This document shows, piece after piece, positions 23,698 through 32,033 of a stretch of DNA of 64,000 nt. Each line of letters begins with the position of its first letter. Within the stretch, counting starts at the first letter, position 1. The position numbers and the translations under genes were made by a program. The stretch comes from Nitrososphaerota archaeon (GTDB lineage: Archaea > Thermoproteota > Nitrososphaeria > Nitrososphaerales > Gagatemarchaeaceae). The notes below the pieces were generated by a model, which saw only the letters and a list, made by a program, of their open reading frames with translations, made no database searches and was not told the origin of the DNA. The DNA lies in assembly GCA_029785825.1 (NCBI GenBank), contig JAFLYY010000001.1, positions 899,374 through 963,373 on the forward strand. Reading direction: 5' to 3'.

Positions 23698-24149
23698 TGC
23701 CGACCTACGTCAACCCCAGCAAGTGCGACGGCTGCGGCAAGTGCGTGGACATCTGTCCAAGCGACATCATGCACCTTTCCCACAGCGTCTTCAACGGCAG
23801 GAAGGCGTACAACATCGAGCCGAACTACTGCTGGGAGTGCTACTCCTGCGTGAAGGAATGCCCCCAGCACGCCATCGACATGAGAGGGTACGCCGACTTC
23901 AACCCCCTCAACCACAAGCTGACCGTCCTGAGGGACAAAGAAAGGAACGTGGTGAGCTGGAAGCTGAAGTACAGGGACGGCACGAAGAACGAGTTCTCGT
24001 TCGCGATCCGCACCACCGCCTGGGGCTCGATCTCGCCTCCCCAGAGCCAGAAGGCCCCCACAAAAGAGCAGTTCGACTCCCAGCTCCTCGCCCACGAGCC
24101 TGAATACCTGAAGTCTGACAGAGGCCTGGTGACGGTGACAAAGAAATGA
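23697..24149 (+). CDS. aprB: Adenylylsulfate reductase beta subunit, AprB
   Basis: A 150-residue ferredoxin-type subunit. Two clusters are bound by C10-x2-C13-x2-C16-x3-C20 (CDGCGKCVDIC) and C45-x2-C48-x2-C51-x3-C55 (CWECYSCVKEC); the C-terminal tail that wraps around AprA is present (FAIRTTAWGSISPP). AprB passes electrons to the FAD of AprA in the cytoplasm. It starts at GTG overlapping the previous stop, and its own TGA overlaps the aprA ATG (ATGA), so the three genes are coupled. Confidence 0.95.
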   Translation: MPTYVNPSKCDGCGKCVDICPSDIMHLSHSVFNGRKAYNIEPNYCWECYSCVKECPQHAIDMRGYADFNPLNHKLTVLRDKERNVVSWKLKYRDGTKNEFSFAIRTTAWGSISPPQSQKAPTKEQFDSQLLAHEPEYLKSDRGLVTVTKK

Positions 24150-25978
24150 AGACGAAGTTCGTCGACAGCGACGTCCTCGTCGTAGGGGGCGGGATGGCCG
24201 GGTGCGGCGCGGCGTACGAGGCGAGGTACTGGGGGAGGGACCTCAAGATCGTCGTGGTCGAGAAGGGGAACATCGAGAGGAGCGGCGCGGTGGCCATGGG
24301 GCTCTCCGCCATCAACTGCTACATGGGGATGAGGTGGAACGAGAACACCCCGGAGGACTTCGTCAGGTACACGCGGAACGACCTCATGGGGCTCGTCAGG
24401 GAGGACCTGGTCTACGACATCGCGAGGCACGTCGACTCGACCGTCCACCTTTTCGAGGAGTGGGGGCTCCCGATAATATACGACGAACAGACGAAGAGGT
24501 ACAAGCGGGAAGGGAGATGGCAGATATTGATACACGGGGAGTCGTACAAGCCGATCGTCGCCGAAGCAGCCACCAAGGCCGCGACTGAGGTCTACAACAG
24601 GGTCATGATCACGCATCTGCTGAGGGACGCCCAGGACGGCAACAGGGTGGCGGGGGCGGTCGGGATCGGGGTGAGGGACGGCGCCTTCTACGTGTTCCGG
24701 GCCAAGGCGGTGATCGTGGCGGCGGGGGGCGCGACCCATGTGTTCAGGCCGAGGTCCGTCGGCGAGGGCGCCGGGAGGACGTGGTACTCGCCCTGGAGCA
24801 CAGGCTCAGCATATGCCCTGCTGGTCGAGGCGGGAGCCGAGATGACCCAGATGGAGAACAAGCTCGTCGTCACGCGCTTCAAGGACGGCTACGGCCCGGT
24901 CGGGGCGTGGTTCCTGGCCCTGAAGGCCAAGGCCTCCAACGCCTACGGGGAGGACTACGAGCTGAAGTACAAGGAGGAGCAGAGGAAGATCTACGGTGAC
25001 TACGTCGACGCCAAGCCGTTCCCCACCTGCCTCAGGAACGACGCGATGCTCAGGGAGATAAAGGCCGGGCGCAGCCCCATCTTCATACACACCGAGAACG
25101 TCTTGGACACCAGGGAGAAGGAGGAGCTCGGCCAGGAGGACTTCCTGGACATGACCATGAGCCAGACCATCGTGTGGGCCTCGCAGAACATCGACCCCAA
25201 GAAGAGGCCCTCCGAGCTCCAACCTTCGGAACCGTACATCATGGGCTCTCACGCGACCTGCTCCGGGGCCTGGACGAGCGGGCCCGCCGACCTTTCTTCA
25301 GGGGACTACTTCTGGGGGTACAACAGGATGACCACCGTGCAGGGGCTCTTCGGCGCCGGAGACACGGTCGGCGGCTCGGCGCACAAGTTCTCGTCAGGGT
25401 CATTCACCGAGGGAAGGATGGCCGGGAAGGCAGCGGTGGCCTACATCCGGGAGAAGCTCGCGGGGACCAGCCCGGCGTTCGCCGAAGGGAAGGTCGAGGC
25501 AGCCAGGGACGAGGTCTTCAAGCCGATGGAGACGTACAGCATGGGGAAGAACATGATCACGAAGGGGACCGTGTCCCCGTCGTACTTCTATGCGGACCAG
25601 GGGGTGGTGCGGCTCGAGAAGATAATGGACGAGTACGTCGGGGGATGGGGCGCCTTTTACATGACCAACGAGGTGCTGCTGAACAGGGGGCTGGAGCTGC
25701 TGACGATGCTGAAGGAGGACCTGGGCCACGTGGGGGCCGAGAACCTGCACCAGCTCCAACGCGCGTGGGAGCTCCAGCACAGGGTGTTGACGGCCGAGGC
25801 GGTCCTCCGCCATACGCTCTACAGGAAGGAGACCAGGTGGCCCGGCTACTGCTACAGGTCCGACTATCCCAACCTCGACGACAAGAACTGGCACGTCTTC
25901 GTCAACTCGAAGTACGACTCACGGACAGGCGAGTGGTCGATGTTCACCCGTCCTTATGTACAGCTCGTGGGCGGGTGA
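24146..25978 (+). CDS. aprA: Adenylylsulfate reductase alpha subunit, AprA
   Basis: A 610-residue flavoprotein of the fumarate-reductase/AprA family. The FAD-binding start is DVLVVGGGMAGCGAAYEARY; family-specific segments include RSGAVAMGLSAINCYMG, WGLPIIYDEQTKRY, GRTWYSPWSTGSAYAL and GSHATCSGAWTSGP, followed by LFGAGDTVGGSAHKFSSGSF. It reduces APS to sulfite and AMP or runs the reverse reaction. Length is slightly short for the family but all core blocks are present. sat starts at or just past its stop, giving aprM-like/aprB/aprA/sat as one operon. Confidence 0.96.
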   Translation: MKTKFVDSDVLVVGGGMAGCGAAYEARYWGRDLKIVVVEKGNIERSGAVAMGLSAINCYMGMRWNENTPEDFVRYTRNDLMGLVREDLVYDIARHVDSTVHLFEEWGLPIIYDEQTKRYKREGRWQILIHGESYKPIVAEAATKAATEVYNRVMITHLLRDAQDGNRVAGAVGIGVRDGAFYVFRAKAVIVAAGGATHVFRPRSVGEGAGRTWYSPWSTGSAYALLVEAGAEMTQMENKLVVTRFKDGYGPVGAWFLALKAKASNAYGEDYELKYKEEQRKIYGDYVDAKPFPTCLRNDAMLREIKAGRSPIFIHTENVLDTREKEELGQEDFLDMTMSQTIVWASQNIDPKKRPSELQPSEPYIMGSHATCSGAWTSGPADLSSGDYFWGYNRMTTVQGLFGAGDTVGGSAHKFSSGSFTEGRMAGKAAVAYIREKLAGTSPAFAEGKVEAARDEVFKPMETYSMGKNMITKGTVSPSYFYADQGVVRLEKIMDEYVGGWGAFYMTNEVLLNRGLELLTMLKEDLGHVGAENLHQLQRAWELQHRVLTAEAVLRHTLYRKETRWPGYCYRSDYPNLDDKNWHVFVNSKYDSRTGEWSMFTRPYVQLVGG

Positions 25979-25986
25979 CCCCGGCG

Positions 25987-27150
25987 ATGGCGTCAGCGCT
26001 CGGGGAACCCTATGGCGGCAGGCTGGTCGACCTCGCTGTCCCTGAAGGACGGGCCGAGGCCAGGCTGAAGGAGGCTGGCGAGCTCCCCAAGGTCGCTCCC
26101 TTCGTCGACTTCGTCTACGACGTCGAGAAGATAGCCGTCGGAGCATACTCCCCGTTGGACGGCTTCATGGACTCCTCGACCCTCAGGTCGGTGATAGCGG
26201 AGAGCCGGCTTCCAGGAGGGCTCCCGTGGACCATGCCGATCATCCTGTCGGTCCCCGGGGAGCAGGCCAGGGAGATCCGCGAGGGGAGCGAGGTGGCGCT
26301 GCTCGACTGGAACGGGAAGGCGTTCGCCACGCTCGCGGTCTCGGAGACGTACCCCCTCCCCAAGGACGAGCTGGCGAAGGGAGCGTATGGCACCACCGAC
26401 CCGAACCACCCCAACGTCGCTGACATCTACAACAGCTATGGCGATACAGCGCTGGCCGGGAGGGTGAGCCTCCTGAGGCGCCTGGAGCTCCCGACGGTCT
26501 CGCACGAGATGACGCCGAAGGAGACCCGCGAGCTCTTCAAGAGCAAGGGGTGGAAGAACGTCGTAGCCTACCAGTGCAGGAACCCTCCGCACACGGCGCA
26601 CGAGTACATCCAGAAGGTCTCGCTCGAGAACTCGGACGTCGACGGGCTGCTGGTCCAGCCGGTCATAGGCCGCCTGAAGAAGGGGGACTACAAGCCCCAG
26701 GTGATAATGGACGCGTACAGGCAGGTCGTCGAAGGATACTACCCCAAGGACAGGGTGGTCCTGTCTTCGCTCTCCATCACGATGCGCTATGCCGGCCCGA
26801 AGGCCGCCCTCTTCCTGGCGATAGTCCGCAAGAACTACGGGGCGACGCACTACATAGTCGGGAGGGACCAGGCAGGGGTGGGGAAGTACTACGACCCGTA
26901 CGCGTGCCACAGGGTCTTCGACCAGTTCGACATCGGCGTAATCCCCATGAGGTACATGGAGACGTTCTACTGCAGGGTATGCAAGGCCATGGCGACGGCG
27001 AAGACCTGCCCCCACCCTGAAGAGGACCATCTGGCGGTCAGCCAGACGAGGATGAGGCAGCTCCTCCAGGAGGGGAAGGAGCTGCCGACGGAGATCCTCA
27101 GGCCTGAAGTGATCGCGGTCCTCAAGAAAGGGGACGTCGTGCTGACCTGA
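25987..27150 (+). CDS. sat: Sulfate adenylyltransferase (ATP sulfurylase), Sat
   Basis: A 387-residue monomeric-type Sat. The nucleotide-binding motif QCRNPPHTAHEY (residues 196-207) is intact; the second motif reads GRDQAGVG (292-299) where most Sats have GRDHAG, so a usually conserved histidine is glutamine. C329, C332, C341 and a nearby histidine (CRVCKAMATAKTCPH) form the zinc site of archaeal and SRB Sats. The enzyme links sulfate and ATP with APS and pyrophosphate. ATG 25987 is chosen because GGGTGA lies 8 bp upstream; GTG 25975, overlapping the aprA stop, is an alternative adding four residues. Confidence 0.94.
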   Translation: MASALGEPYGGRLVDLAVPEGRAEARLKEAGELPKVAPFVDFVYDVEKIAVGAYSPLDGFMDSSTLRSVIAESRLPGGLPWTMPIILSVPGEQAREIREGSEVALLDWNGKAFATLAVSETYPLPKDELAKGAYGTTDPNHPNVADIYNSYGDTALAGRVSLLRRLELPTVSHEMTPKETRELFKSKGWKNVVAYQCRNPPHTAHEYIQKVSLENSDVDGLLVQPVIGRLKKGDYKPQVIMDAYRQVVEGYYPKDRVVLSSLSITMRYAGPKAALFLAIVRKNYGATHYIVGRDQAGVGKYYDPYACHRVFDQFDIGVIPMRYMETFYCRVCKAMATAKTCPHPEEDHLAVSQTRMRQLLQEGKELPTEILRPEVIAVLKKGDVVLT

Positions 27151-27445
27151 GGGAAGGCGGGAGCCAGCCTGGCGGGCGAGCTTGATGGACCGCCAGCGCT
27201 GACGGAGGGACGCCTTCGCCCAGATGACCGTCCGGGCCGGGCATGAAAGCGGCCGTGGTCATGGACGATCTGCAGAATTCCTTCCGCCCCCTTCCTCTGG
27301 GCGCGTCTCGCCCGAAAGCCGTTTCAGAAGCTAGCGAGGGTGAGAGGTCGAGGACGGAGGTCGACGTCTGACTTTCGACAGGCACCCGGCGCCGGTTCGT
27401 CCCTCGCCTTCGGACTTCAGGCCCACGCTCTCCCTTGCCGGGGTG

Positions 27446-27841
27446 TTACCCCCCTTGCGCCTTCGAAGAGTTCAGCTTCCCGGCTCGGAGGATGAGCGCC
27501 TTCAGCGCGGCCTCGTCCACGGGGTCGCCTTCGCGGAAGTCGATGGCGCGGACGGCGTTGCTGTCAAGGCGCGTGTTGAACATCCGCTTCGGGTCGTCTA
27601 CGCTCGCCCCCTTCGGGAACGTCAGCCTCACGGCGCCCTTGAGGACGTTTCCAAAGCACACTATCCCGTCCCGGGACCAGACCGGGACCCCCATCGGGTT
27701 GGAGGGCCTCTTCCACTTCACTTCTTCGACGATGCCGGGGTCTGCCTTCCTTATCAGGGCCCGGAGCCGTGAAAGCATCCTCCCACGCCACCCGTCTGAC
27801 CCCTCGACTATGGCGTCTATCTCCTGGGAAGGAGACTTCAA
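27446..27841 (-). CDS. DUF1801 (YdhG-like) protein
   Basis: About 131 residues from a TTG at 27841 that overlaps the stop of the next DUF1801 gene (TTGA). Domain signs are [40 protein letters not shown] and [15 protein letters not shown], all typical of DUF1801, a small fold related to iron-sulfur/YdhG proteins of unknown biochemistry. The frame continues upstream to 28330 without a start that makes sense. It is transcribed toward sat, convergently, and shows no clear link to sulfur metabolism. Confidence 0.75.
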   Translation of the reverse strand: MKSPSQEIDAIVEGSDGWRGRMLSRLRALIRKADPGIVEEVKWKRPSNPMGVPVWSRDGIVCFGNVLKGAVRLTFPKGASVDDPKRMFNTRLDSNAVRAIDFREGDPVDEAALKALILRAGKLNSSKAQGG

Positions 27842-28266
27842 CTCACCGCTCGCTTCAGGAGGGCGACTATCTTCGATTCCTCGGCGGCTGTCAGCTCCGT
27901 CAGCGCGTAAGAGATTGGCCACATGCGGCCTTCGTCGAGTTTCGCCCTGTCGCTGAAGCCCAGGGTCGCGTACCTGGCCTTGAACTTGGCCGCGTCCTGG
28001 AAGAAGCAGACCACCTTGCCTTCCGCGTCGGCATAGGCGGGCATCCCGTACCAGGTCTTGGGCGAGAGGCTCGGAGCGTTGGCCTTGACGATGGCGTGTA
28101 TCCGCTGCGCCAGGGCGCGGTCTGACCCCTTCATCGCGGCGATCTTGGCGAGGACGGCCCTTTCCCCGTCCTCCCCCGCCGCCTTGGCCTCCCGGGCGCG
28201 CTCCCTCATGGCCGCCTTCTCCTCTTCCGTGAACCCCCTGGACTTGCTCTTCTGCTGGGGCGACAT
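27838..28266 (-). CDS. DUF1801 domain protein
   Basis: A 142-residue protein. A charged, helical N-terminus ([17 protein letters not shown], possible coiled coil) precedes a DUF1801 domain with [40 protein letters not shown] and [17 protein letters not shown]. It is translationally coupled to the second DUF1801 gene. Paired DUF1801 genes suggest a heteromer; function unknown. Confidence 0.78.
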   Translation of the reverse strand: MSPQQKSKSRGFTEEEKAAMRERAREAKAAGEDGERAVLAKIAAMKGSDRALAQRIHAIVKANAPSLSPKTWYGMPAYADAEGKVVCFFQDAAKFKARYATLGFSDRAKLDEGRMWPISYALTELTAAEESKIVALLKRAVS

Positions 28267-28382
28267 GGTCGGCCCCTCCTGGGGCCCCTGACGTTAAAGA
28301 GGTTCCCGCCGTGGTCGGGGAAGGCGGCAACCCGATCCGAGGCCGTCCCTACATGGATGCGCACCGCGGGCACAGGTCAGCC

Positions 28383-29312
28383 TCAGGGGTAGTAGGCGAC
28401 GAAGGGGAGCGGGACCGCCTCGAGGGCCTGAAGGAAGGCAGGGTGCATGTCCCTCAGGACCGTAGCCGATGCCTTCCGGAGGAACCCCGACCTGCGCCTC
28501 CCTCCCCTCACGCACTTCTCGGCGTCCATGACCGCCTGCATTATCCCTGAGCCGGTGTAGGGGTCACAGGAGCCGTTCGCCTCCCCCGCGACGAGGAGGT
28601 TCCTCACCGGGACGTCGCGCGCGTACCCCAGGAACATCTTCGAGCCTTTCCTCTCTATCCGTCTTGCGTCCCCCAGCCCCAGGTCCCGGCCGAGATGGGC
28701 GAGCCTCTCCTTCAGGGCGCCGGCCCAGGGCCAGGCGAGGAGACCCAGGTACGCCGTCCCGTCTCCCCGGGGGAAGACCCAGCCGTAGCCTCCGGGGATG
28801 ACTTGGGGGTCGTAGACCACGAGGGGGACGTCGAAGCCGTCGGTCGCCACGGTCTCCTCGTAGCACGACGCGTACTCCCTCAGGGAGGCGCCGGTCAGGT
28901 GCGAGACCAGGGCGCGGGCGGGCCCGGTGCAGTCGTAGGTGGCGCTTGCTGTATACTCCCTGTCCGCGCGGACCCCGTAGCAGGTCCCTCCTCTGACGAC
29001 CGGATGCCTCGCCGCCTTCGAGATGAGCTCCGCCCCTGACTCCGCCAGCCGCCGCCGGAGCCACCCGGCCTTGTCTATCATCGCCGTCTCCACCTTGAAC
29101 TCCCTCCTCCCGTACCTCGTCCTCACCTCGACCGCGCCCGCCCTGTGCGTCACGTCAGCCCCCAGCGCCTTCGCCTCTGTGAGGAGGACCAGCTCGCCGC
29201 AGGGCCTGTAGAAGGGGTTGCTGTCGAAGACGGCCACCCGACGGCCGCGGAGGAGCGAGGCGACGGTCGTCCCCGCGGGCCCGGCGCCGCAGACGATGGC
29301 GTCGTAGGCCAA
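28383..29312 (-). CDS. Geranylgeranyl-reductase-like FAD oxidoreductase
   Basis: About 309 residues from TTG 29312, chosen because a TATA-like CTTTAACT lies about 25 bp upstream and the FAD motif follows at once (AIVCGAGPAGTTVASLL, GxGxxG at residues 9-14). FYRPCGE and the late GWVFPRGDGTAYLGLLAW and LLVAGEANGSCDPYTGSGI are the family marks of archaeal geranylgeranyl reductases, which saturate lipid or quinone side chains. The protein is shorter than the usual 390-450 residues, so the C-terminal substrate domain is reduced and another electron-transfer role is possible. A long upstream extension of the frame is not family-like. Confidence 0.75.
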   Translation of the reverse strand: MAYDAIVCGAGPAGTTVASLLRGRRVAVFDSNPFYRPCGELVLLTEAKALGADVTHRAGAVEVRTRYGRREFKVETAMIDKAGWLRRRLAESGAELISKAARHPVVRGGTCYGVRADREYTASATYDCTGPARALVSHLTGASLREYASCYEETVATDGFDVPLVVYDPQVIPGGYGWVFPRGDGTAYLGLLAWPWAGALKERLAHLGRDLGLGDARRIERKGSKMFLGYARDVPVRNLLVAGEANGSCDPYTGSGIMQAVMDAEKCVRGGRRRSGFLRKASATVLRDMHPAFLQALEAVPLPFVAYYP

Positions 29313-29447
29313 CCTGGGCCCGGTGTGGTCCCGGTCAGTTAAAGCAGACTGAGGACTCGATGCGGCCCCCTTGGAGGGAGATGGAGACGGAGGCCTTGCC
29401 TTCCGGTGTCGGATGCTTATTAGACCCCCGCGAGCGCCGAAGCCCGG

Positions 29448-29933
29448 TTGCAGACAAGCACTAGGCTCCGCCTTGCTGCGGTTGCCCTGGTCGCCATGAC
29501 ATTCGCGTCGGCGGCTGCCCAGGCCTCGGCTGCGAGCCCGGCGACCTTCAGCTCCGCCTCGGGGGCCATTTCCACCGCGTTCACGGCAATCGACCATGCG
29601 GCCAAAGACGGGGGGAACGTGACGAAGCTGATCGCCAGCTTCAACGTCGCCCTCGCGCTCTATGCGAAGGCGCAAGGGGTGAACTCCACGCAGCCAGGGG
29701 CCGCCACTTCGGACCTGCAGAACGCCACACAGATCGCCGACGCGATCTCAGCCGACGCTCCCCTCGTCGGCCAGCAGGGGGCGGCTGCCCGCCAGACCCA
29801 GCTCGAGCTCTCCGTCGGGTCGGCCGCCGCGGTCGTCGCGCTCGCTGCCCTGATCTACGTCTACGGTGACAGGATCTACAGAAGGGCGTGGCTGAGGCTG
29901 TATTCCGGATACCTGGTGAAGAAGATTGGATAG
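29448..29933 (+). CDS. Small secreted/membrane-anchored protein
   Basis: A 161-residue protein with an N-terminal signal (LRLAAVALVAMTFASAAAQA), an Ala/Ser-rich helical middle (FNVALALYAKAQGV), and one C-terminal membrane helix (SVGSAAAVVALAALIYVYG) followed by a basic tail. It starts at TTG 29448, 27-37 bp after TATA-like GCTTATTAG, so it opens the operon that leads to MoxR/DUF58. Its stop overlaps the next start. I do not recognise a domain; it probably is an outside-facing component of this envelope operon. Confidence 0.65.
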   Translation: MQTSTRLRLAAVALVAMTFASAAAQASAASPATFSSASGAISTAFTAIDHAAKDGGNVTKLIASFNVALALYAKAQGVNSTQPGAATSDLQNATQIADAISADAPLVGQQGAAARQTQLELSVGSAAAVVALAALIYVYGDRIYRRAWLRLYSGYLVKKIG

Positions 29934-30408
29934 AGAGACGGCCATCCTGGCGCTGGCTGTGGTGACGATCCTGGCGGTCTTCGCCGCGATCTACCCCGTC
30001 ATACCGTCGAACTCGGAGCGGTTCTCCGAGCTCGGGGTGCTCGGACCCACCCAGCAGATCGGCGGGTACCCGTCGACGGAGCCCGCGGGGCAGAGCTTCC
30101 TGCTCTACGTCTACGTCGGGAACCACGAAGCGGCACCGAGCTACTACCAGGTGGAGGTGAAGGCGGGGAACCTGAGCACCGCGGTGAGCAATTCTACGGC
30201 GGCAGCCGCGCCGGTGATACTCACCCGCTCTCTTGCGCTCGCCGACAACTCCTCCAGCGTCTTCCCCGTGACGGTCGCGATGCCGACGGCCGGGCTGAAC
30301 CAGCGGCTGATATTCGAGCTGTGGATGTTCAACTCGACGGATGCACAGTTCTATTACACCGGCCTTTGGAACCAGATTTTCATCAATGTAACGAGCACGT
30401 CGGGGTAA
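29926..30408 (+). CDS. DUF1616 C-terminal (extracellular) half as a separate protein
   Basis: A 160-residue protein with one N-terminal membrane helix (ETAILALAVVTILAVFAAIY) and an extracytoplasmic domain containing LLYVYVGNHEAAPSYYQVEV, the hallmark of the outer domain of DUF1616 proteins, plus Asn-x-Ser/Thr sites. The usual DUF1616 protein has the membrane part first and this domain second; here the two parts are separate genes in reversed order (the membrane part is the next gene). TTG start inside the previous gene's end. Confidence 0.7.
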   Translation: MDRETAILALAVVTILAVFAAIYPVIPSNSERFSELGVLGPTQQIGGYPSTEPAGQSFLLYVYVGNHEAAPSYYQVEVKAGNLSTAVSNSTAAAAPVILTRSLALADNSSSVFPVTVAMPTAGLNQRLIFELWMFNSTDAQFYYTGLWNQIFINVTSTSG

Positions 30409-30412
30409 GAGC

Positions 30413-30988
30413 ATGAGCAAGAAGTCCCCCAACGTCTCTCTCCTCGACAAGCTCGGCGGCAGGCAGCTCGCGGCAGGCGCCCTCGTGGGCGAGCTGGCCG
30501 GAGAGGGGGTCACGAGAGACGAGGCGGTGAAGTCTCTGATCGAGCTGCAGGGGAGGCGGCTGCTGGCCGTCGAAGAGCCCGGGCCCTACTCGAGCCTCTG
30601 GTCCTATGCGGCGTCTCCCTATTCGCTCTGGTTCTGGGGGGCGGTGGCGGCGGTGGCGGTTTCGGTGGGGCTCATATCAGTCACCGCGGGGGTGGTCCTC
30701 TACGCCAGGTACGTCTTCGGGAGCGCGCTGGTGCTGTTCCTGCCGGGGTACGCGCTGATAGAGGCCCTCTACCCCAAGAGGGAACTGGACGAGCTGACGA
30801 GGTTCGCCCTCTCCATCGGGCTGAGCCTGGCCCTCGTCCCGCTCACGGGGCTCGTGCTGAACTACACCCCCTTCGGGATCAGGCTGCTGCCGGTGACCAT
30901 CTCCATCGCGGGGCTGACCGTCGCCTTCCTCTGCGTGGCGCTTTACAGGCGGCACCAGTACTACAGGCTGGCGAAAGGCGTAGTCTAG
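30413..30988 (+). CDS. DUF1616 N-terminal membrane half
   Basis: A 191-residue protein. Residues 1-60 look like a small helical, winged-helix-like domain (GALVGELAGEGVTRDEAVKS), then four membrane helices with the DUF1616 signature LFLPGYALIEALYPKRELDE and ALSIGLSLALVPLTGLVLNY. Function of DUF1616 is unknown; archaeal members are often beside surface-protein or MoxR genes. ATG start 4 bp after the previous stop. Confidence 0.72.
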   Translation: MSKKSPNVSLLDKLGGRQLAAGALVGELAGEGVTRDEAVKSLIELQGRRLLAVEEPGPYSSLWSYAASPYSLWFWGAVAAVAVSVGLISVTAGVVLYARYVFGSALVLFLPGYALIEALYPKRELDELTRFALSIGLSLALVPLTGLVLNYTPFGIRLLPVTISIAGLTVAFLCVALYRRHQYYRLAKGVV

Positions 30989-31055
30989 AAGCGGCCCTCG
31001 ATCTAGGAGGGCTGATGAAGCATTTAAGCCCCCTTCGCTTCTCGCCCGCGTCGCA

Positions 31056-31778
31056 TTGGAGCGCAACACCCTCGTCGGGCTCGACTTCCTCCTGATGGGA
31101 GCGGTGATATCGGCCCTGGGGTTCTTCCTCGCCGACAGCGTCCCCATCGCATCCTTCGGGTTCGCGCTCGCCGTCATCGGCGCGCTCGTCCTGCTCGTCG
31201 TCCCGGAGCCGGTCCCCCAGGACGCGCTGAAGGCCCTCCTGAAGGACGCGGTGAGGAACGTGGAGGTCATCCTCGAAGAGTCGGGGCTGAGGAACAGGGC
31301 GCACTTCATGCAGATGGCGGACGGGGAGGTGAGGGCCTTCGTCCCGATGTCGGGCGCCGGGGGCGAGGCGGTCAGGGTAGAAGAGCTCGACCGGGCGCCC
31401 AGGAGGTTCGTGATGAGCCAGGGCGGGTCGCAGGGGCTGCTGGTGATCCCTCCAGGGAACGAGATAGCCAGGCTCGCGAAGGTGGAGAAGGGGTCGGACA
31501 TGGAGGAGTCGCTCCGTTCGGCCCTGGTCGAGTACTCCGACCTCGCCCGGGGGGTGCTCGCGGTGGTGGAGGAAGAGGGGAAGCTGGTCAAGGTCCAGAT
31601 CTCGAAGCCTCAGCTGAGCTCCGAGTCGCCGTACTTCAACGACGTGCTGGGGACCCCTGTGAGCTGCGTCGCCGCCTGCGTGGCCGCCGTCGCGGCTGGG
31701 GCCCCGGTCAGGATAGAAGAGGAGAGGTACGACCCGGCTTTCATCCGCCTGACGCTGCGCGCCACCGGTGAAGGGTAG
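31056..31778 (+). CDS. Membrane-anchored protein of unknown function
   Basis: A 240-residue protein with two N-terminal membrane helices (VGLDFLLMGAVISALGFFLA and FGFALAVIGALVLLVV) and a long cytoplasmic domain (ALKALLKDAVRNVEVILEES, VSCVAACVAAVAAGAPVRIE). TTG start 31056 follows TATA-like CATTTAAGC (31020-31028) by about 28 bp, so a second promoter lies in the operon. Similar two-helix proteins accompany archaeal MoxR/DUF58 loci, but I cannot name the family. Confidence 0.65.
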   Translation: MERNTLVGLDFLLMGAVISALGFFLADSVPIASFGFALAVIGALVLLVVPEPVPQDALKALLKDAVRNVEVILEESGLRNRAHFMQMADGEVRAFVPMSGAGGEAVRVEELDRAPRRFVMSQGGSQGLLVIPPGNEIARLAKVEKGSDMEESLRSALVEYSDLARGVLAVVEEEGKLVKVQISKPQLSSESPYFNDVLGTPVSCVAACVAAVAAGAPVRIEEERYDPAFIRLTLRATGEG

Positions 31779-32033
31779 ATGGACTCCAGGCAGCGGTTCG
31801 TGATGCTGTACGCGGCCCTGGCCATGGTCCCGTTCACGGTCTTCACCTTCCTGAACACCAACGACCTTGGGATCTACGTCAGCTCCTACACCATAGAGTA
31901 CTTCGCCCTCCGGCTGATAATGAACCCGAAGCTCAGGCTGAAGGTCGACGCCCTCGGCCTGCTTCTCCTGGCGATGTTCGTCTACTTCGTCGCGCTTCGG
32001 GTGGCAGGGATACTAGGGGTGGCGCTCCCCTGA
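31779..32033 (+). CDS. Small membrane protein
   Basis: An 84-residue protein with three hydrophobic stretches (MLYAALAMVPFTVFTFL, YTIEYFALRLIM, ALGLLLLAMFVYFVALRVAG). ATG follows directly on the previous stop codon, so translation is coupled. No family recognised; position suggests a subunit of the envelope complex made by this operon. Confidence 0.6.
   Translation: MDSRQRFVMLYAALAMVPFTVFTFLNTNDLGIYVSSYTIEYFALRLIMNPKLRLKVDALGLLLLAMFVYFVALRVAGILGVALP

Noticed and set aside
25174-25974. N-terminal extension of the Sat frame inside aprA
   Set aside because: Arg-rich shadow of aprA; Sat homology begins after 25987.
27151-27445. Small frames between sat and the DUF1801 genes
   Set aside because: No start with a plausible promoter or ribosome-binding site and no family resemblance; I see nothing supported in this stretch.
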